Shown one piece after another: positions 45,986-57,004 of a stretch of DNA of 64,000 bases. This DNA is from Sporobolomyces roseus. Its lineage: Eukaryota; Basidiomycota; Microbotryomycetes; Sporidiobolales; Sporidiobolaceae. A model generated the notes under the pieces. The model had not been told where the DNA came from. It saw only the letters and a list, made by a program, of their open reading frames with translations, and ran no database searches. The DNA is taken from NCBI GenBank assembly GCA_016617785.1, contig JADILM010000003.1:2108001-2172000 (forward strand), given 5' to 3'. Each line of letters begins with the position of its first letter. Within the stretch, counting starts at the first letter, position 1. The translations under genes were made by a program, and so were the position numbers.

Positions 45986-46509
45986 CTCGAGGCCAGTAGA
46001 TCCATCGATCTGGATCTGCAGATGGATGAGGTTCTTCGTCGAAAGCAAACGAGAGCTGCTATTATCAGGACGTTAGCAGCACACTCGACTCAGCGCCATT
46101 GTCAGCGATAATGAACTCGTGTGGTAGTAGAAAAGACCATGCCCGGATAAGGAGAAGAGCATGTCGGATCGAAGCTCAATTGATGAATTTGCGAATGAGC
46201 GACGAAACGTCGAAAGTCGATCGACAAGTTCGCAGCGTATCTAAGTTGTCTATCAGACAGGAAGCGACGTGCTTATCCAGAAGCGTTCCAAAGCAGCTCG
46301 TCATTGTCAATACCACACATCTACTCAGTCGAATTCGGGATCCGCTTGAGGATCCGACAAAGTTTGCACTGCCTCGAGCCTATGCTTTCGTCTCCTCAAG
46401 GTGTACAGTACGAATTCGGCTGCTTGCGTATTTCCTTCGCATCCTCGTTCCTCTCCCCTCACTCCTACCCTTCACCCTCCCAAGTCAACCCTTCACAATC
46501 GAATCGAAC

Positions 46510-46926
46510 ATGTCCACTTCGCAACTCTCCTCGAATCCTACCCCGTACTCGGCCTTATCGAACGTAGCAGAGGATCCCCTACACTTCAACGACCCTCACA
46601 CTCCTTCCCCAAGCTACTCGAGTGATGGGAAAGCAGCAAGCACGAATCCTTATCCAATCGATGGAACCCCTCGAACTCAACTCGAATTCTACCACAAGGA
46701 GCTCACTCGGTTAAGGGAGGAGAATGCGAAATTGAAGGAAGCGCAGCTGAAAGTGGGGCAAAAAGAATTGAACGAGTTACGAGGCGAAGCCTGGTGGGAG
46801 AAGAAGAACTTCGTGGACAACCTAATTCGTTTCAGAGACATCAGTGCATTGGTTGCCGTTGTCTTCTGGATCCTCGCCCTTGTATCCGGTCTCTGTGAGA
46901 AGTCCCTCTTCAAGCAAACTTGTTGA
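46510..46926 (+). CDS. Small coiled-coil protein with one C-terminal membrane helix
   Basis: This is a 138-residue single-exon ORF with start MSTSQLSSNPTPYS at 46510. The first 65 residues are Ser/Pro/Thr/Asn-rich and probably disordered. Residues about 70-105 form a charged coiled coil (FYHKELTRLREENAKLKEAQ and onward). A helix of about 19 hydrophobic residues (ISALVAVVFWILALVSGLC) then ends near the C-terminus (KSLFKQTC). The layout suggests a tail-anchored membrane protein. I do not recognise the family. It sits inside the left arm, in a segment with no counterpart between C' and B' in the right arm, so it was gained here or lost there. The open frame extends upstream of 46510, but that part looks noncoding. 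Confidence 0.6.
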   Translation: MSTSQLSSNPTPYSALSNVAEDPLHFNDPHTPSPSYSSDGKAASTNPYPIDGTPRTQLEFYHKELTRLREENAKLKEAQLKVGQKELNELRGEAWWEKKNFVDNLIRFRDISALVAVVFWILALVSGLCEKSLFKQTC

Positions 46927-47681
46927 AGACATCCCATAACGTTGTTCTCCCTCCTCACGAATTTTTGTGCTTTCGCTTTCTGTCCTGTTTCGTTCATTTG
47001 TATCCCTCCTTGACGAACTCCTATACTTATGCATGACCTAATCTATCATTTGTGGCTCGCTTCAACTCTTGTGGGACTCTCCCGCCTTGCCCGACGCATC
47101 GATGATTGATACGAGACGAGGTTTTCGGCTCGGACCGCCTCGCAACCTGCGGGCAGATTGCCTCAACGTTGGCTTACAGAGCTCGGTGCAGCGTTTGTAG
47201 CCCATTGGAATGGTCTGGAGATCTTTCTGAGCTGAAATGAGCTCATCAGGGTCGAAGCGAAGCGTCAAAAGATGAAAACTCGAAGTTTGGGGAGCACGTG
47301 CAGAGCTAGACCAAAGGCGAGGGACGAGCTCTTGCTTGATCATTAGATGAGACTATCTCTTTCAGAATCGATCTAGTCGAGGAAACGAGTGGAAGTTATG
47401 CGGGACAAGAGAAAGGACGAGTCTCGCGAGAAGAGCGAGTTTGTACCTCCCTCGCATGTCCGTGGGACTCAGTCTATGTTGTTCTTCTAAGTCTGCGTAT
47501 GATGAGTGCATATTGCAGTAGACGAGAACGACCACAGAATTTAGTCGATTCTTGAAGTTGCGAAATTCAAACAACGACGACGACGAGGCGGATTTCAAGC
47601 AGATACGCGCTCGAACTTGAGACAAGGCATGACTTCAACAGGTAAAATATAGATAGATAGAAAGGAGCAAGGAAAGGTAAG
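46927..47681. other. Convergent intergenic region with C 3'-flank repeat
   Basis: This 755-bp gap lies between the coiled-coil/TM gene (+) and copy C (-). Its right half (47360-47590) is the direct-repeat partner of 45290-45610. No gene was recognised. Confidence 0.5.
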
Positions 47682-48815
47682 CTAGACAAGGTTCGCAGAA
47701 TGATAACTTCCGTCGAAATCCTCGAAAGGGGGATACTCCATCTCGAAGAAGCCGCATCTAAATCCTCCTCGACTGACCCAAGTGAAGGCTTCGAGTTCCT
47801 TCGCCGAGTAATCATGACCAGGGCTCTCCCTTGTGTGACCGTACAGTACCACCTTTTCGACTTTGATCGAGTCGTGCTCCCCCTTTCCAATCATAACTAA
47901 TTGCTCAGCTGTATCCCTCGTTCCAAGCTCATCTCCAGAGAGATGTAATGTTTTGAGGTTGAGGTTCGGTGCATCCTCAATCAGGATTCGCAAAGAGAGT
48001 CCTTCAGAATCGAGGGCGACAGAGAGGTGTTCGAGATTAGGGGATAGTCGCGCCTCCGACATGATCATTAAGTCCGCTGCGAGGTCACCTGGTTGAAAGT
48101 TGCTTCGATTGAAAGCGAGAGAACGAGCGAGGGGGACGACATGTCTGATGAATGGTTCCAACATTTCTGATCCTCCAAGTCCACGGCAGTCCAGTGCGAG
48201 ATGAGCGAGGTTTGGCATAGCCTTTGCATTGAATACAGTGGCGTAATCAGAGTCGTCCCCTTCTATTCTGGCTGTATCGGAAAGTACGAGTCGGTTTGAG
48301 ATTTGGGAAGGAAAGGTCGAGCGCATCGACGAGGAAGACTGTAGCGTTGCGTATATGGAGAGTCTCGAGCTCTATAATCATTACCATATCAGTCACAGTA
48401 GAGAGAGATATGGCGAACCGATAGGGAACTCACGAGGGAACTTTGCGATCGTCGCAATCGATACATTAACGTCGATGCTCAAGTACTTGATTCCTCTGAA
48501 CCTTTCCATCACAGCGATAGCTTCCAGTAGATTCACTCCGGCACCATGGAAATACAACTGCGTCGTCTCCATCTCGTCAAACGGTGCCTTTTCGAGTGTA
48601 GCAAAGGTTTTCTCGTTCTGAACGGTCTTGGATGAGAGCCAGATTGACTTTGCTAGCTGTGATTGAGCGAGGCTGGTCCAGCTTGGATGAACGAGAGCGA
48701 ATGACCGCAGATTGACTCTGCAGTCGACGCCGAGATAGTCGTCCTGAAGGAAAGGGTCGACTGCGATGCGGAAGATGTCGAGAAGGAGTTCGGGTGGGAG
48801 GGAGTGGATTGACAT
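47682..48815 (-). pseudogene. F-box/leucine-rich family copy C, one-base frameshift
   Basis: The start MSIHSLPPELLLDIFRIA at 48815 is an F-box core identical in layout to C'. FALVHPSWTSLAQSQL and YLSIDVNVSIATIAKFP follow. A 67-nt intron follows KFP. The next exon reads LETLHIRNATVFLVDALDLS, then must shift by one base near 48293 (an extra C on the coding strand) to continue as RLVLSDTARIEGDDSDY and MPNLAHLALDCRGL. The end is MEYPPFEDFDGS plus a short tail, stop 47682. The shift could be a genuine inactivating insertion or a sequencing error; otherwise the gene is complete. A 5'-leader intron ending in ATGACAG is shared with C'. Divergent from gene D. Confidence 0.7.
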
Positions 48816-49460
48816 GCTGATAATTGGAGTGGATCGATGTAGTGATGAACTTGGAGAGGCTGTCATGAGAAAGCGAGAATTAGTCAGCGACTTTTGAGGA
48901 GGAGGAAAAGGGAGAACAGGCGAGTCGAGACTGACCAAGATTCTGCTGTTGATATCCGGTACTTTACCCACCTACTTTGAGTGTGCTGAGTAGTTGTGGA
49001 AGTCTGAGAGATGAGAGAGCGTCAGCAAGTCAATCGATTTGAGGAACAGTTCGAGAGGATAACAGCTAGAACTCACCTTGATCAGCACACAATCACGTCC
49101 AGTCACTCTATTGGCAGCTAGAACTCACCTAGACCAACCACTATCTCCTCGAGTCACTCTGCAGCCTATCACTCGTCGCTTGTGAGTCGTGAGAAGGGAG
49201 AGGAAGCTCCCTCTCTGTTTCCCCCTCTCTTTCGCACAGACCCCTTTCCACCGCTCACCCATCTCATCCCTCATCCTCCTTCACTTTTCACATCCCGATC
49301 AGCGAACAGACAAAGAGAGATGGAGAGCATGTGAAGAGCTGTTCTTCTCTCTCTCTTCTCACCTTCACATCGTCCAAACCTTCAAATCCCTCTCAAAGCC
49401 TCGAGCCTCCTCCTCAATTTCTTCCCTCACTAGCCCTCACTCGTATCCTCACTCTCAAGA
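48816..49460. promoter_or_regulatory. Bidirectional promoter between C and D
   Basis: This 645-bp divergent region corresponds to 59246-59839 in the other arm. It includes a 5'-leader intron of C (GTCAGT donor near 48937, ATGACAG acceptor near 48867). It also includes a local direct repeat of CAGCTAGAACTCACCT with a spacing of about 48 bp near 49064 and 49112 that is single in the right arm. Confidence 0.6.
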
Positions 49461-49880
49461 ATGAACGCCTTCACTTCCCCTCTTGGTCCACTCCACTTCT
49501 CTCACCCCTCTCGATCTCCCTCCTTCGTTCGCCCTCTTCCCTCTTCATCTCGTCTAAGATCAATCTTCCGTCCCTCTTCCTCATCTTCAACGAAATCTAC
49601 CTCGAGCAAGAAGAACAAGAAGCAACTACCAAGCGAAGTGGAATGGATCGAAACCGAGAAGGAGAATACTTTCACTCCCCTCGAAGGAAACGAAAGGAAC
49701 GCTTCATCCCCTCCTCCTCCTTACCGTCAATCTACCGAGGAGGATCTCTATTGCGAAGATGTGGAAGTGATGATGAGTGAGAAGGAGAGGAAGAAGCAAG
49801 AAAAGTTGGAGAGGAAGAGAAGGGACTTGATTGAGGCGGATCAAAAGATTAGTGAGGCGTTGAAAGGGTACGGGATCTGA
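49461..49880 (+). CDS. Small charged protein of unknown function, copy D
   Basis: This is a 139-residue single-exon gene with start MNAFTSPLGPLHFSHPS. A Ser/Arg/Pro-rich first half is followed by VEWIETEKENTFTPLE, a PPPPY motif, DLYCEDVEVMMSEKE and a C-terminal charged helix (KQEKLERKRRDLIEADQKI, then SEALKGYGI). It has no signal peptide or membrane helix. By hand alignment about 115 of 136 aligned positions match D' (58835-59245), with nearly all changes in the first half. This suggests that the C-terminal half is under constraint and that both copies are expressed. I do not recognise the family. Its divergent pairing with an F-box gene is preserved in both arms. Confidence 0.72.
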   Translation: MNAFTSPLGPLHFSHPSRSPSFVRPLPSSSRLRSIFRPSSSSSTKSTSSKKNKKQLPSEVEWIETEKENTFTPLEGNERNASSPPPPYRQSTEEDLYCEDVEVMMSEKERKKQEKLERKRRDLIEADQKISEALKGYGI

Positions 49881-50214
49881 CTGAGCGGGGACGACGGTAG
49901 ATGGCGAGGAGGACAGGTAGTGAGGATTTGCAAAAGGTGGTCGGAATTGTGTGGATTCGCTGGACGAATTGAGGAAAAGAGGTCTCTTGAGTCTGTTTTC
50001 GTTTCGTTTGTACTCCTTTATGCTGTTCATGTTGCTTGTATCACTCCACTCCGCAATTCCTTCCCTTCCGCTATCTTCGTCATTCGCCTTGTTTCACCTC
50101 CGAGATGAACGAACGTAGAGATCAAACGCGAGCAGCTTTCTTTCAATCTCTCCGATTCTTCTCTATTGACAGCGGCGGGCGATGAATGGCTATGACCTGT
50201 TTTCAGTAGTTTAT

Positions 50215-50965
50215 CTAGTAACGTTCTCCACCTTGACCTGGTACACTAATACCGAATGAAGGCATAATTCCCATACTCTGTCGAAAGAAATTCGACATTG
50301 ATCAGTTTTGGTTACTACTTCTCGATCAATGGTGAATTCCGACTGACCCTAGCTCTCCTAATACTCTTCCCAACCCTCCTCTGACTCTTCCTCTGCAACC
50401 CAGTCTTTCCTCTCGGCTTGATCTTTCCCATAGTCGTGCAAAACTCTGCTTTCCAAAACGGATTCATCGCTGACAGGTCCTTCAACGGGTCCAGACCGTA
50501 TCGTACGAATGGGTCGTGAGTGGGACCGAAGGAAGTTGGGGGGCCGAGAGGATGTGCGAGAGAGAAATTGGGACGGGGGAGATAGGGAGTTAGGAGGTGT
50601 TGAGGAGAGAGATGTTGGGGTGAAATGACTTGGCCTCGTCGGAGATGTTGAAGGACAGAGGATTGATCTACATTGCGAGTAATGGGGTTAACGATGAAAT
50701 GAAGGTGAGAGATGAAGATAGAGAGAGAAGACTGACCTGGACCTGCTTCAGGAGTGTTTGCGCTAACATCTTCTACGATTTCCATTAATTGATCAATCGA
50801 GGATTGGCTTGAGGCTTCATTTGTTGAAGCTGGTGAAGAGGAAGAGGGAGTTGATCGAGGTGCGAGGGAGGGAGAAGTTGAACTGAATGAACGGCACGCA
50901 GAGCATGAGGGAGCTGCTGCCGTCCGTAAGACTGGTGTCAAGAGTGCTCTGGTCCGTGAAAGCAT
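50215..50965 (-). CDS. RSM18: Mitochondrial small-subunit ribosomal protein bS18m
   Basis: The start MLSRTRALLTPVLRTAAAPS at 50965 is a basic mitochondrial presequence. The middle part is Ser/Pro-rich. The conserved domain reads NPFWKAEFCTTMGKIKPRGK, TGLQRKSQRRVGKSIRRAR, and after the last intron SMGIMPSFG. This matches the bS18m core (MGKI.PR..TGL....QRR..KAIRRA..MGI.P). It binds 16S-like rRNA in the mitoribosome small subunit. Three exons are visible; the stop is at 50215. It lies in the loop between the duplication arms. Confidence 0.87.
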
Positions 50966-51216
50966 CTTTGTGAGGTTGTTGGTGCAGGAAGGATGCGACT
51001 TTCAAGATTTCAGTCAAGGTAAAAAGATCCAAAATCGCATACTCAACTTGGACTAGCGAGACTGCAGTGAGAGAGTTTCCAATCCTATCACAGAGCAGTA
51101 GCCGGAGCATGGAGGCTGAGGGAAAAGTGCCGTATTTCCTGAGGTTTCGCAAGGCACTCGAAAACGCTACTCTTCGCTCAGCTAACGAACAGTCAAACAT
51201 TGATACAACATCGTCT

Positions 51217-52862
51217 CTATCTCCAGCTGATACCCGAGCTATTCTGGAACCCGCCAATCTCCTTCCTCACACTCCCACATCGATCCGGCCTCTCTTTCAG
51301 TACCTGTTTTTCATTTCCTCATCCCTTTCAATCAGTACCTTGACCTCGCACGAAGTGTCAGAAGTGAAAGAACATACCTCTTCAGCCCATTCCCTAACCT
51401 TGACAACCCGATTACTGCTCGAAGGATGAGTACTCAAGAAATCCAAACTCCCTCCTCCACCTCCCGCAACTTCGTCCATTCTCTTCCACAAACCCTCGGC
51501 AGCCAAAGGGTTGAAACACGCGTTGTTCGCTAATCGAAGTCCGATTAGATCCGCTAGAAATACGAAAGAGAGTCAATTTGTGGAGGCGAGGGAGGAGGAG
51601 GAGAATAAAAAACCTTCTGATTCGTTCTTGCGTGAATTCGGGAGTGTCATACCGACGTTCAAGAGAACTCGTGAGAGACCGAGATCGAGTCCGAGTGTTG
51701 TCAGGAGATAGGAGAGAGCGACGAGAACCTGGGAGAAAGTTTGCCATGATTAGTAGCGATTTGATTACTCATGCTCAATAGGAATCAGTTTCTCACCTTC
51801 ATGGAGGAGAGTCGTTCAGCAGAGTGTCGTGCGACTTGATGAGCGATTTCTGTGCAGAGTTGAATGCGCGAAAAGTCAGCTCGAGTCTTTGTAAACGTTC
51901 TTTTCGATCCCAATCCCTCACGCACCATGTCCCAGAATCACTGCTAGTCCATCTTCATCTTTCGCAATAGGGATAATACCAGTAAACACAAAGATCTTTC
52001 CACCAGGAATAACGAAACTGAGTTCCTCGACAACCGTGTACGGAATCAGTGAAATTCTCTTCTCTCGTTTGAGGTCGACGATGAAACTCACGCATTTTGA
52101 GTATTATCGTCCCTCACAACGAACACTTCCCACCCATCCGTACTTTCCTCATTCCCCGCTCTCAAATCATTCGCTTTAACAATCCTCTCTACAATCCGTC
52201 TAACATATTTAGTCGTAGGATCCGAATTCCCCAACAATCTAGATCCAAACTCTTGCATAATCTCTTGGTAACTTTGTTGTGCCATTTCTGCTTCGGTACC
52301 TGCTGAAACATCCACTGTAGAAAAAATCGGTGCGAAGGGGAGGACGAGGAGATTAGTGGGGATTTGGGGGAGAGTAAAAGAAAGGGATGAGAAACGTACT
52401 GAACCTCCATCGACCCGTCTCGGGGACCTGCTCGAGATGGATTATGTAGTATGTTCCACCACCACCCAAGAGGAGGAGGACGAGAGGTTGCTTCAATAAT
52501 GTAGTCGCTCGATACTTCATCTGACCAAATGGAGAACCTGTGAGTCGGTCAGATCTACGGAATCAGCCTTCTACCTTATGGATACAGTGCATGGACGACT
52601 CACCCTGTGAGTTCCTGCCTGATGAAGTTGGTAATTTCTTTATAATCTCCCAAGGATTCACTGGACCATTTGCACTAGCTCTAGCGTTGATATCTTCTCT
52701 TTGTGATTGAGGGTCGGGTGGTGGATCACCGAATCTACGGTAAGAGCGAAGAGAGGAGGGGGAAGAGGAGGAGAACGGTCGGAATGACGTCCTTAGAGGG
52801 GAAGCTTTCGAGGTAGAGAGCAGGCGAGAGAAGGGAGGGAGTGTACGTGGTGTAGGTGGCAT
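51217..52862 (-). CDS. OMA1: Mitochondrial inner-membrane metalloprotease OMA1 (M48)
   Basis: The start MPPTPRTLPPFSRLLSTSKA at 52862 is a mitochondrial presequence; a longer upstream ORF is unlikely to be used. A hydrophobic helix follows (PLVLLLLGGGGTYYI). The M48 catalytic motif is HEIAH in LGHEIAHQVARHSAERLS. Its Glu codon is split by the intron 51850-51925. VIPGGKIFVFTGII and a third-ligand region (ADLIGL) plus STHPSSSNRV follow, all standard for Oma1. It cleaves inner-membrane proteins under stress. The last intron (GTATGT donor) leads to a short final exon, stop 51217. About eight exons; zinc ligands appear intact. Confidence 0.92.
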
Positions 52863-53034
52863 GATATGGAGCGAGACGAGGCGAAGTCGAGAAGTTAGTG
52901 AAGAGAAGGAAAGCTGAAAGTTTTCAGATTCTCTCGCTCGAGTTGAAGTTCGGAAAGTGAAAACGGGGAAACTTCGTATTTTGACAACAAACAAAGACTA
53001 CTGAAACGACTTGCCTACTTCCCGATCTATCACA

Positions 53035-55241
53035 CTAGCACTCAAATCCAATCACTTTGGTTTCGAGCGATTTCGAATTGACCAAAACGACTTGACCCGT
53101 CTCGCAAAACCTAGGTACCAACACAACTCTACACTTCTTCCCTTCCTCGCCTTGAACCAACTTGGATTCGAACCTCGGTTGATTCCCGATGAAATAGACG
53201 TGAGGAGTTTGATCGAGAATGAAAGGATCCCTATCTGTGAATGGATAACACCCTGTTCGTCACATCCAGAACCATGCATCAGCTCGATAAGAAGAGAAGC
53301 GAGAGCGGAAGGCAACGAACATAGTGTATCTGGACATGTGGGTGCTAGGTGAGACCACTCGAGCGTTTGTTGAACTATTTCCATTCGATCCTCTGATTCG
53401 AGATACTTGAAAATATCATCGATAGTTTGTCCACTAGTTCCCAAGAATCTGTACTTCTTCCGCATCTGTCGTCAGTTTCTCTCGAGAAGATGAAAGGGCA
53501 GAAATGCGTACGAAGTCCCATTGATTTCGAAAGACCAAGGATTACTCCTCCCATTGAAATTCTCCCACACTGCAGCATTCGGTAACATGGCTGGATGTAA
53601 CGCTTGTTGTGGCATCGTAGGAGCTGTGGGATCTTTCTCGCCAGGCATCAATTCGACCGGTAAGGAGGGACATAGTTGCGATAGGAATTGGTCGAATGCG
53701 TCGGTCGGTTTCGAGGAGTAGAGAGAGGAGTCATAGCCGTAGCGTTTCTGTGGGAGGGCGATGTTGGCGGAGTACAAGAGGAGGAGAGAGGAGAAGGACT
53801 AACCTTTTTCGTATCGTCCACAACGGTTAAATCTGGTTGAGCCAAACTATTCCCAACCAAGACCAACCTACTCACTTTCACTGCTGCTTCTACATCCTGT
53901 GGACTCGTCAAACCCCTGCATCAGCGTGGTTTCAATCTCGATGCAGTAGAAGCAGAAAGCCTACGTTCTCATCACCCAATTCGCCGTTCAACCATTCAAC
54001 CAACAACTCACTCCTCAAGTCCCCTACTACACTACTATTACCCATCTCCAACCCACTCACTAACGCGATCCACTCTCCTTCTCCTTCCTTCTCTTCAAAT
54101 GGTTTCTGAGGAGGTAATCCAGGATACAAATATTCGAAAACTTCGAAATCACCCGAACTAGTCTCTGCTCCAAGACACGCAATGATCGTACCTGTACACG
54201 AACACCTCCATCGAATCAGTTCCCGAAGACGGGTATAGAATAATCTAGAGAGAGACGATTGCGTACCAGTAACGAATGAACCATTATGATCCACAATTTT
54301 CTGTCCTACCAACCTAACCCTTCCCGATTCATCCTCCAACATGATCTCGTCATTACTACTATTATATTTCCTTCGACTAGGTGGTGCAGTAATATGATGC
54401 TGTATTCCTCTTTCCGACCACCCGATCAGTCTCTCTTTGTTGAGAGGGATCGGGAGAAAGAGAGAAGCGTACGTCACGAGCTAGATCTTCGAGGACATTG
54501 GGTTTCAAGGGCATGTCGACGTAGAGAGTTCCTAGAACGTAACAGAGTTGGCCGTTTTGAACTTCGAGGAGACGCTTGACGTGCTTTGGTGGAGTCGTGA
54601 CACCTGTCGAGGAAAATCAGAGTAGAGTGGGTCAGTACGCGACTGATGAGAGAGAGGAGAGATTGTTTGCGGATGAGGAAGAGGTTAGGGAGGAGGTTGT
54701 TGTAAATTGCGAAATTGAATATTCTTCACTCAAACTCCCATCTCCCGCTTGAACTCATTGGTCGCGCTTCATATAGACCTTGTCCTTCATTCTCCGTCGT
54801 CACGTGTGGCTTCTACTGCCCGGTCTCCTGTCCGCGAGAGCTAGTCGAGAATCTTCCTTTCTCAAGCTCCGTTTTCTACCATCTCTCGCGATCTCAGCCT
54901 CCCTCAGCGCTCCCCTAAACTTCCTACGAGTGCTCCCATCACCCGAGAGCGATAGACTATCCCTCGCTGTCCCATCTTCCCGCTACTTCAACTCTCCCAT
55001 CTTTCTCGTCTTGATCTTTCCTCCCCGCTCCTCCGATCCGTTCAAGAGCACTACGAGACTTACCTTCCAACCTCCCTTTCTCTCCCCACTCTTTCTTAGC
55101 CCTCTCCAACACCCTCTGTCTCAAAACTACGAGTCTCAACCAGTACAAATTCGCGTATTGTTTACTGAATTGTTTGTCCGTCTTTTGAGTGCTGTACAGT
55201 TGTTCATCTGTCGTGAATTGAGAGGCGAGACGCGAAGGCAT
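53035..55241 (-). CDS. POL31: DNA polymerase delta small (regulatory) subunit, Pol31/POLD2
   Basis: The start MPSRLASQFTTDEQLYSTQK at 55241 is followed by QYANLYWLRLVVLRQRVLER. A 460-nt first intron (54604-55063) follows, far longer than others here. Next come VQNGQLCYVLGTLYVDMPLK (OB fold) and RVRLVGQKIVDHNGSFVTGT. The inactive phosphoesterase domain has ALVSGLEMG, VSRLVLVGNSLA and ENFNGRSNPWSFEINGTSFL. The end is HLAPTCPDTLWCYPFTDRD, TPHVYFIGNQPRFESK and GQVVLVNSKSLETKVIGFEC at 53035. The protein bridges the catalytic subunit to PCNA-binding partners in the replicative polymerase. Eight or so exons; intact. Confidence 0.95.
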
Positions 55242-55528
55242 GACCGAAGTGAAATGAAGAGAGAGAGAGAGAGAGAGAGAGAGATCTCGCGACTTGGGAG
55301 ACTTGGGAGAAGTTTTTCGATCTCTTTCGAAAGAGAATTAGATCGAGTGATGTAGCCTTACATTACAGAGAGGTAGTAACAGGGTTTTTCGGGGACTCGT
55401 GAAAAGAGACGGGACAAAACAAAACGGAATTATTCGAAATCGCAAAAGAAAAAAATGACAAAGAGAAGACGGGAACGACAGGGAGAGAGCTAATTCCCAC
55501 AGCAGACAGACGATGGCAACAAATAGAT
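55242..55528. repeat. GA microsatellite upstream of POL31
   Basis: A GA dinucleotide tract of about 24 nt lies at 55259-55283, within the upstream region and 287-bp gap between POL31 and CWC15. Confidence 0.8.
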
Positions 55529-56680
55529 TTACTGAATGAACTTTGATAAGAACTTCTTGTGGAATTCCTGTGAGCCATAAACAATCACGTTAACGAAATC
55601 AGTTTTCCCTTTTCATTTCTTCGTTCTGAAGAGATGATGACTCACAGTCCTCAACAAATCATTGACAAACTCTTTCTTCGGAGTCTCACTAACCCCTCTC
55701 GCTTGGTTCTTGAAGATCACATCGTCATCCCACCTCCTCTTGACTCCGAAAGATGAACTACCATTCTCGCTTCGAGAAACTGTAGACATGGTTGATGGTG
55801 ATGCTCCTAACGCTGCTTGGAGGTTCAGGAGTGGACTGATCACGAGGAGGAGAGGTTAGTGAAAGCGAAGGAGATGGAAAAGGAGAAAGGGAAATGAGGA
55901 CTTGCTTGCCAGTTGCGATTTCTTCTTCTCTTGAAGTTTGTTCAGTCGCTGCTCGTTCACGTTCCTGTACGACAAAGGTGTTTTCTACATCAACTGAAAG
56001 TTGCAGAATGTAAGAGCAGACGTTCTCGTTCGCACCTGTCGTTCTTTCTCTTCTGCTCGTTCTTTCTTAATCTTTTCCAATTCCCTCAACAACTCTGCCG
56101 TCTCGTCCTCATCGTCATCATCATCATCATCATCGCTATCGTCCTCTTCCTCACTCTCCTTGTCTTGATCCCCCTCCGTAGCTTTCCCCTTTCCTTTCAA
56201 ATCCTTCTTCCCATTCTCTCCTTCATCCTCACTCTCCTCGTCGTCCTCATCATCCTTATCCAAATCTTTCACTTCCTCCAACAACTTTCTTCTCTTGTTC
56301 GCTTCCTCAGTAGTTCGTTTCTCTGCTCCCTGGTTCTCAAGTAAGAGTAAACCTTGATCTACTACTAATCCTCGTTCTCCCTTCTTCTTGCGCAAGTTCG
56401 AGTCTCGTTCGGCTTGCATTAGTTCCAATTTGAGATCCCTTCGTGCTACTTCATTCTTTCCACCTTGACCAGCCTACACGAATACATCTACATCAGTTTA
56501 CCGCTTTTCTCTGTAAGAGAGAGGATATGGGGTCAGAGAGTAGGAGAGTAGGATAGGACTTACTTGTCTGAACTTTAATTTGGTGTGAGCAGCGATATCT
56601 CGAGATGAATACACTTTCGAGTTCTGTAACCCTTCTTTGCCCTGAGCGGGTGCCCACGTAGGTCGATGAGCTGAAGACAT
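55529..56680 (-). CDS. CWC15: Spliceosome-associated protein CWC15
   Basis: The start [15 protein letters not shown] at 56680 is the diagnostic Cwc15 N-terminus. [16 protein letters not shown] and a coiled coil follow. Then comes a long acidic segment including an eight-Asp run encoded by an ATC/TCG-type repeat (56101-56150). After [16 protein letters not shown] come [38 protein letters not shown] and a last exon [12 protein letters not shown], stop 55529. It is a component of the Prp19/NTC-associated spliceosome. About five exons. Divergent from the cyclin gene. Confidence 0.95.
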
Positions 56681-57004
56681 ATCCGGCTAGTGTGCTTGAC
56701 TGGTATTGAGTGTGTAGTGTCGAGTGAGTGGAGGGAGAGTGTGAAATGCTTCTGGGAGGTTTCGTAATGCATCGAGCAAAGATAAGGATCAATTTCGACT
56801 TCTTAGTTCGCGAGGTTGACTGATTCGATTCTCTCCTCCATCTCACTCCGACCAGCTGCTCTCAACTTTGATTACATTCCTGAAGATTCAAACACCATAC
56901 AGCAAGATCTAGAACACAACTGATCGAGGACAACCCAACTTTATTCCCCCCCTCTCCTCCTTCTTCCGACTCCTTTCCCCTCCCTCTCTCTCACCCAAGA
57001 GAAG
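56681..57004. promoter_or_regulatory. Bidirectional promoter between CWC15 and the PHO80-type cyclin
   Basis: This 324-bp divergent region has a C/T-rich tract immediately before the cyclin start. No further feature was recognised. Confidence 0.5.

Larger units (their letters stand above)
42306..49930. repeat. Left arm of a large inverted segmental duplication (A-B-C-D)
   Basis: Gene order A(-), B(-), C(-), D(+) is mirrored at 58780-64000 as D'(-), C'(+), B'(+), A'(+). Homology covers exons, introns, promoters and 3' flanks. For example, 43640-44060 in reverse complement aligns with 62700-63130 over noncoding sequence with long near-identical blocks. At the inner end it fades about 50 nt beyond the D stop (about 49930). 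This arm also contains about 2.5 kb (45.3-47.7 kb, with a relic and a coiled-coil/TM gene) that is absent from the other arm. Confidence 0.88.

Noticed and set aside
46099..46509. Upstream extension of the coiled-coil/TM gene (275-codon ORF)
   Set aside because: The added 137 residues look like translated noncoding DNA, and the Ser/Thr-rich start at 46510 is a better initiation context.
52863..52994. Upstream extension of OMA1 start to 52994
   Set aside because: The downstream Met begins a standard mitochondrial presequence; the extension is not needed and looks untranslated.
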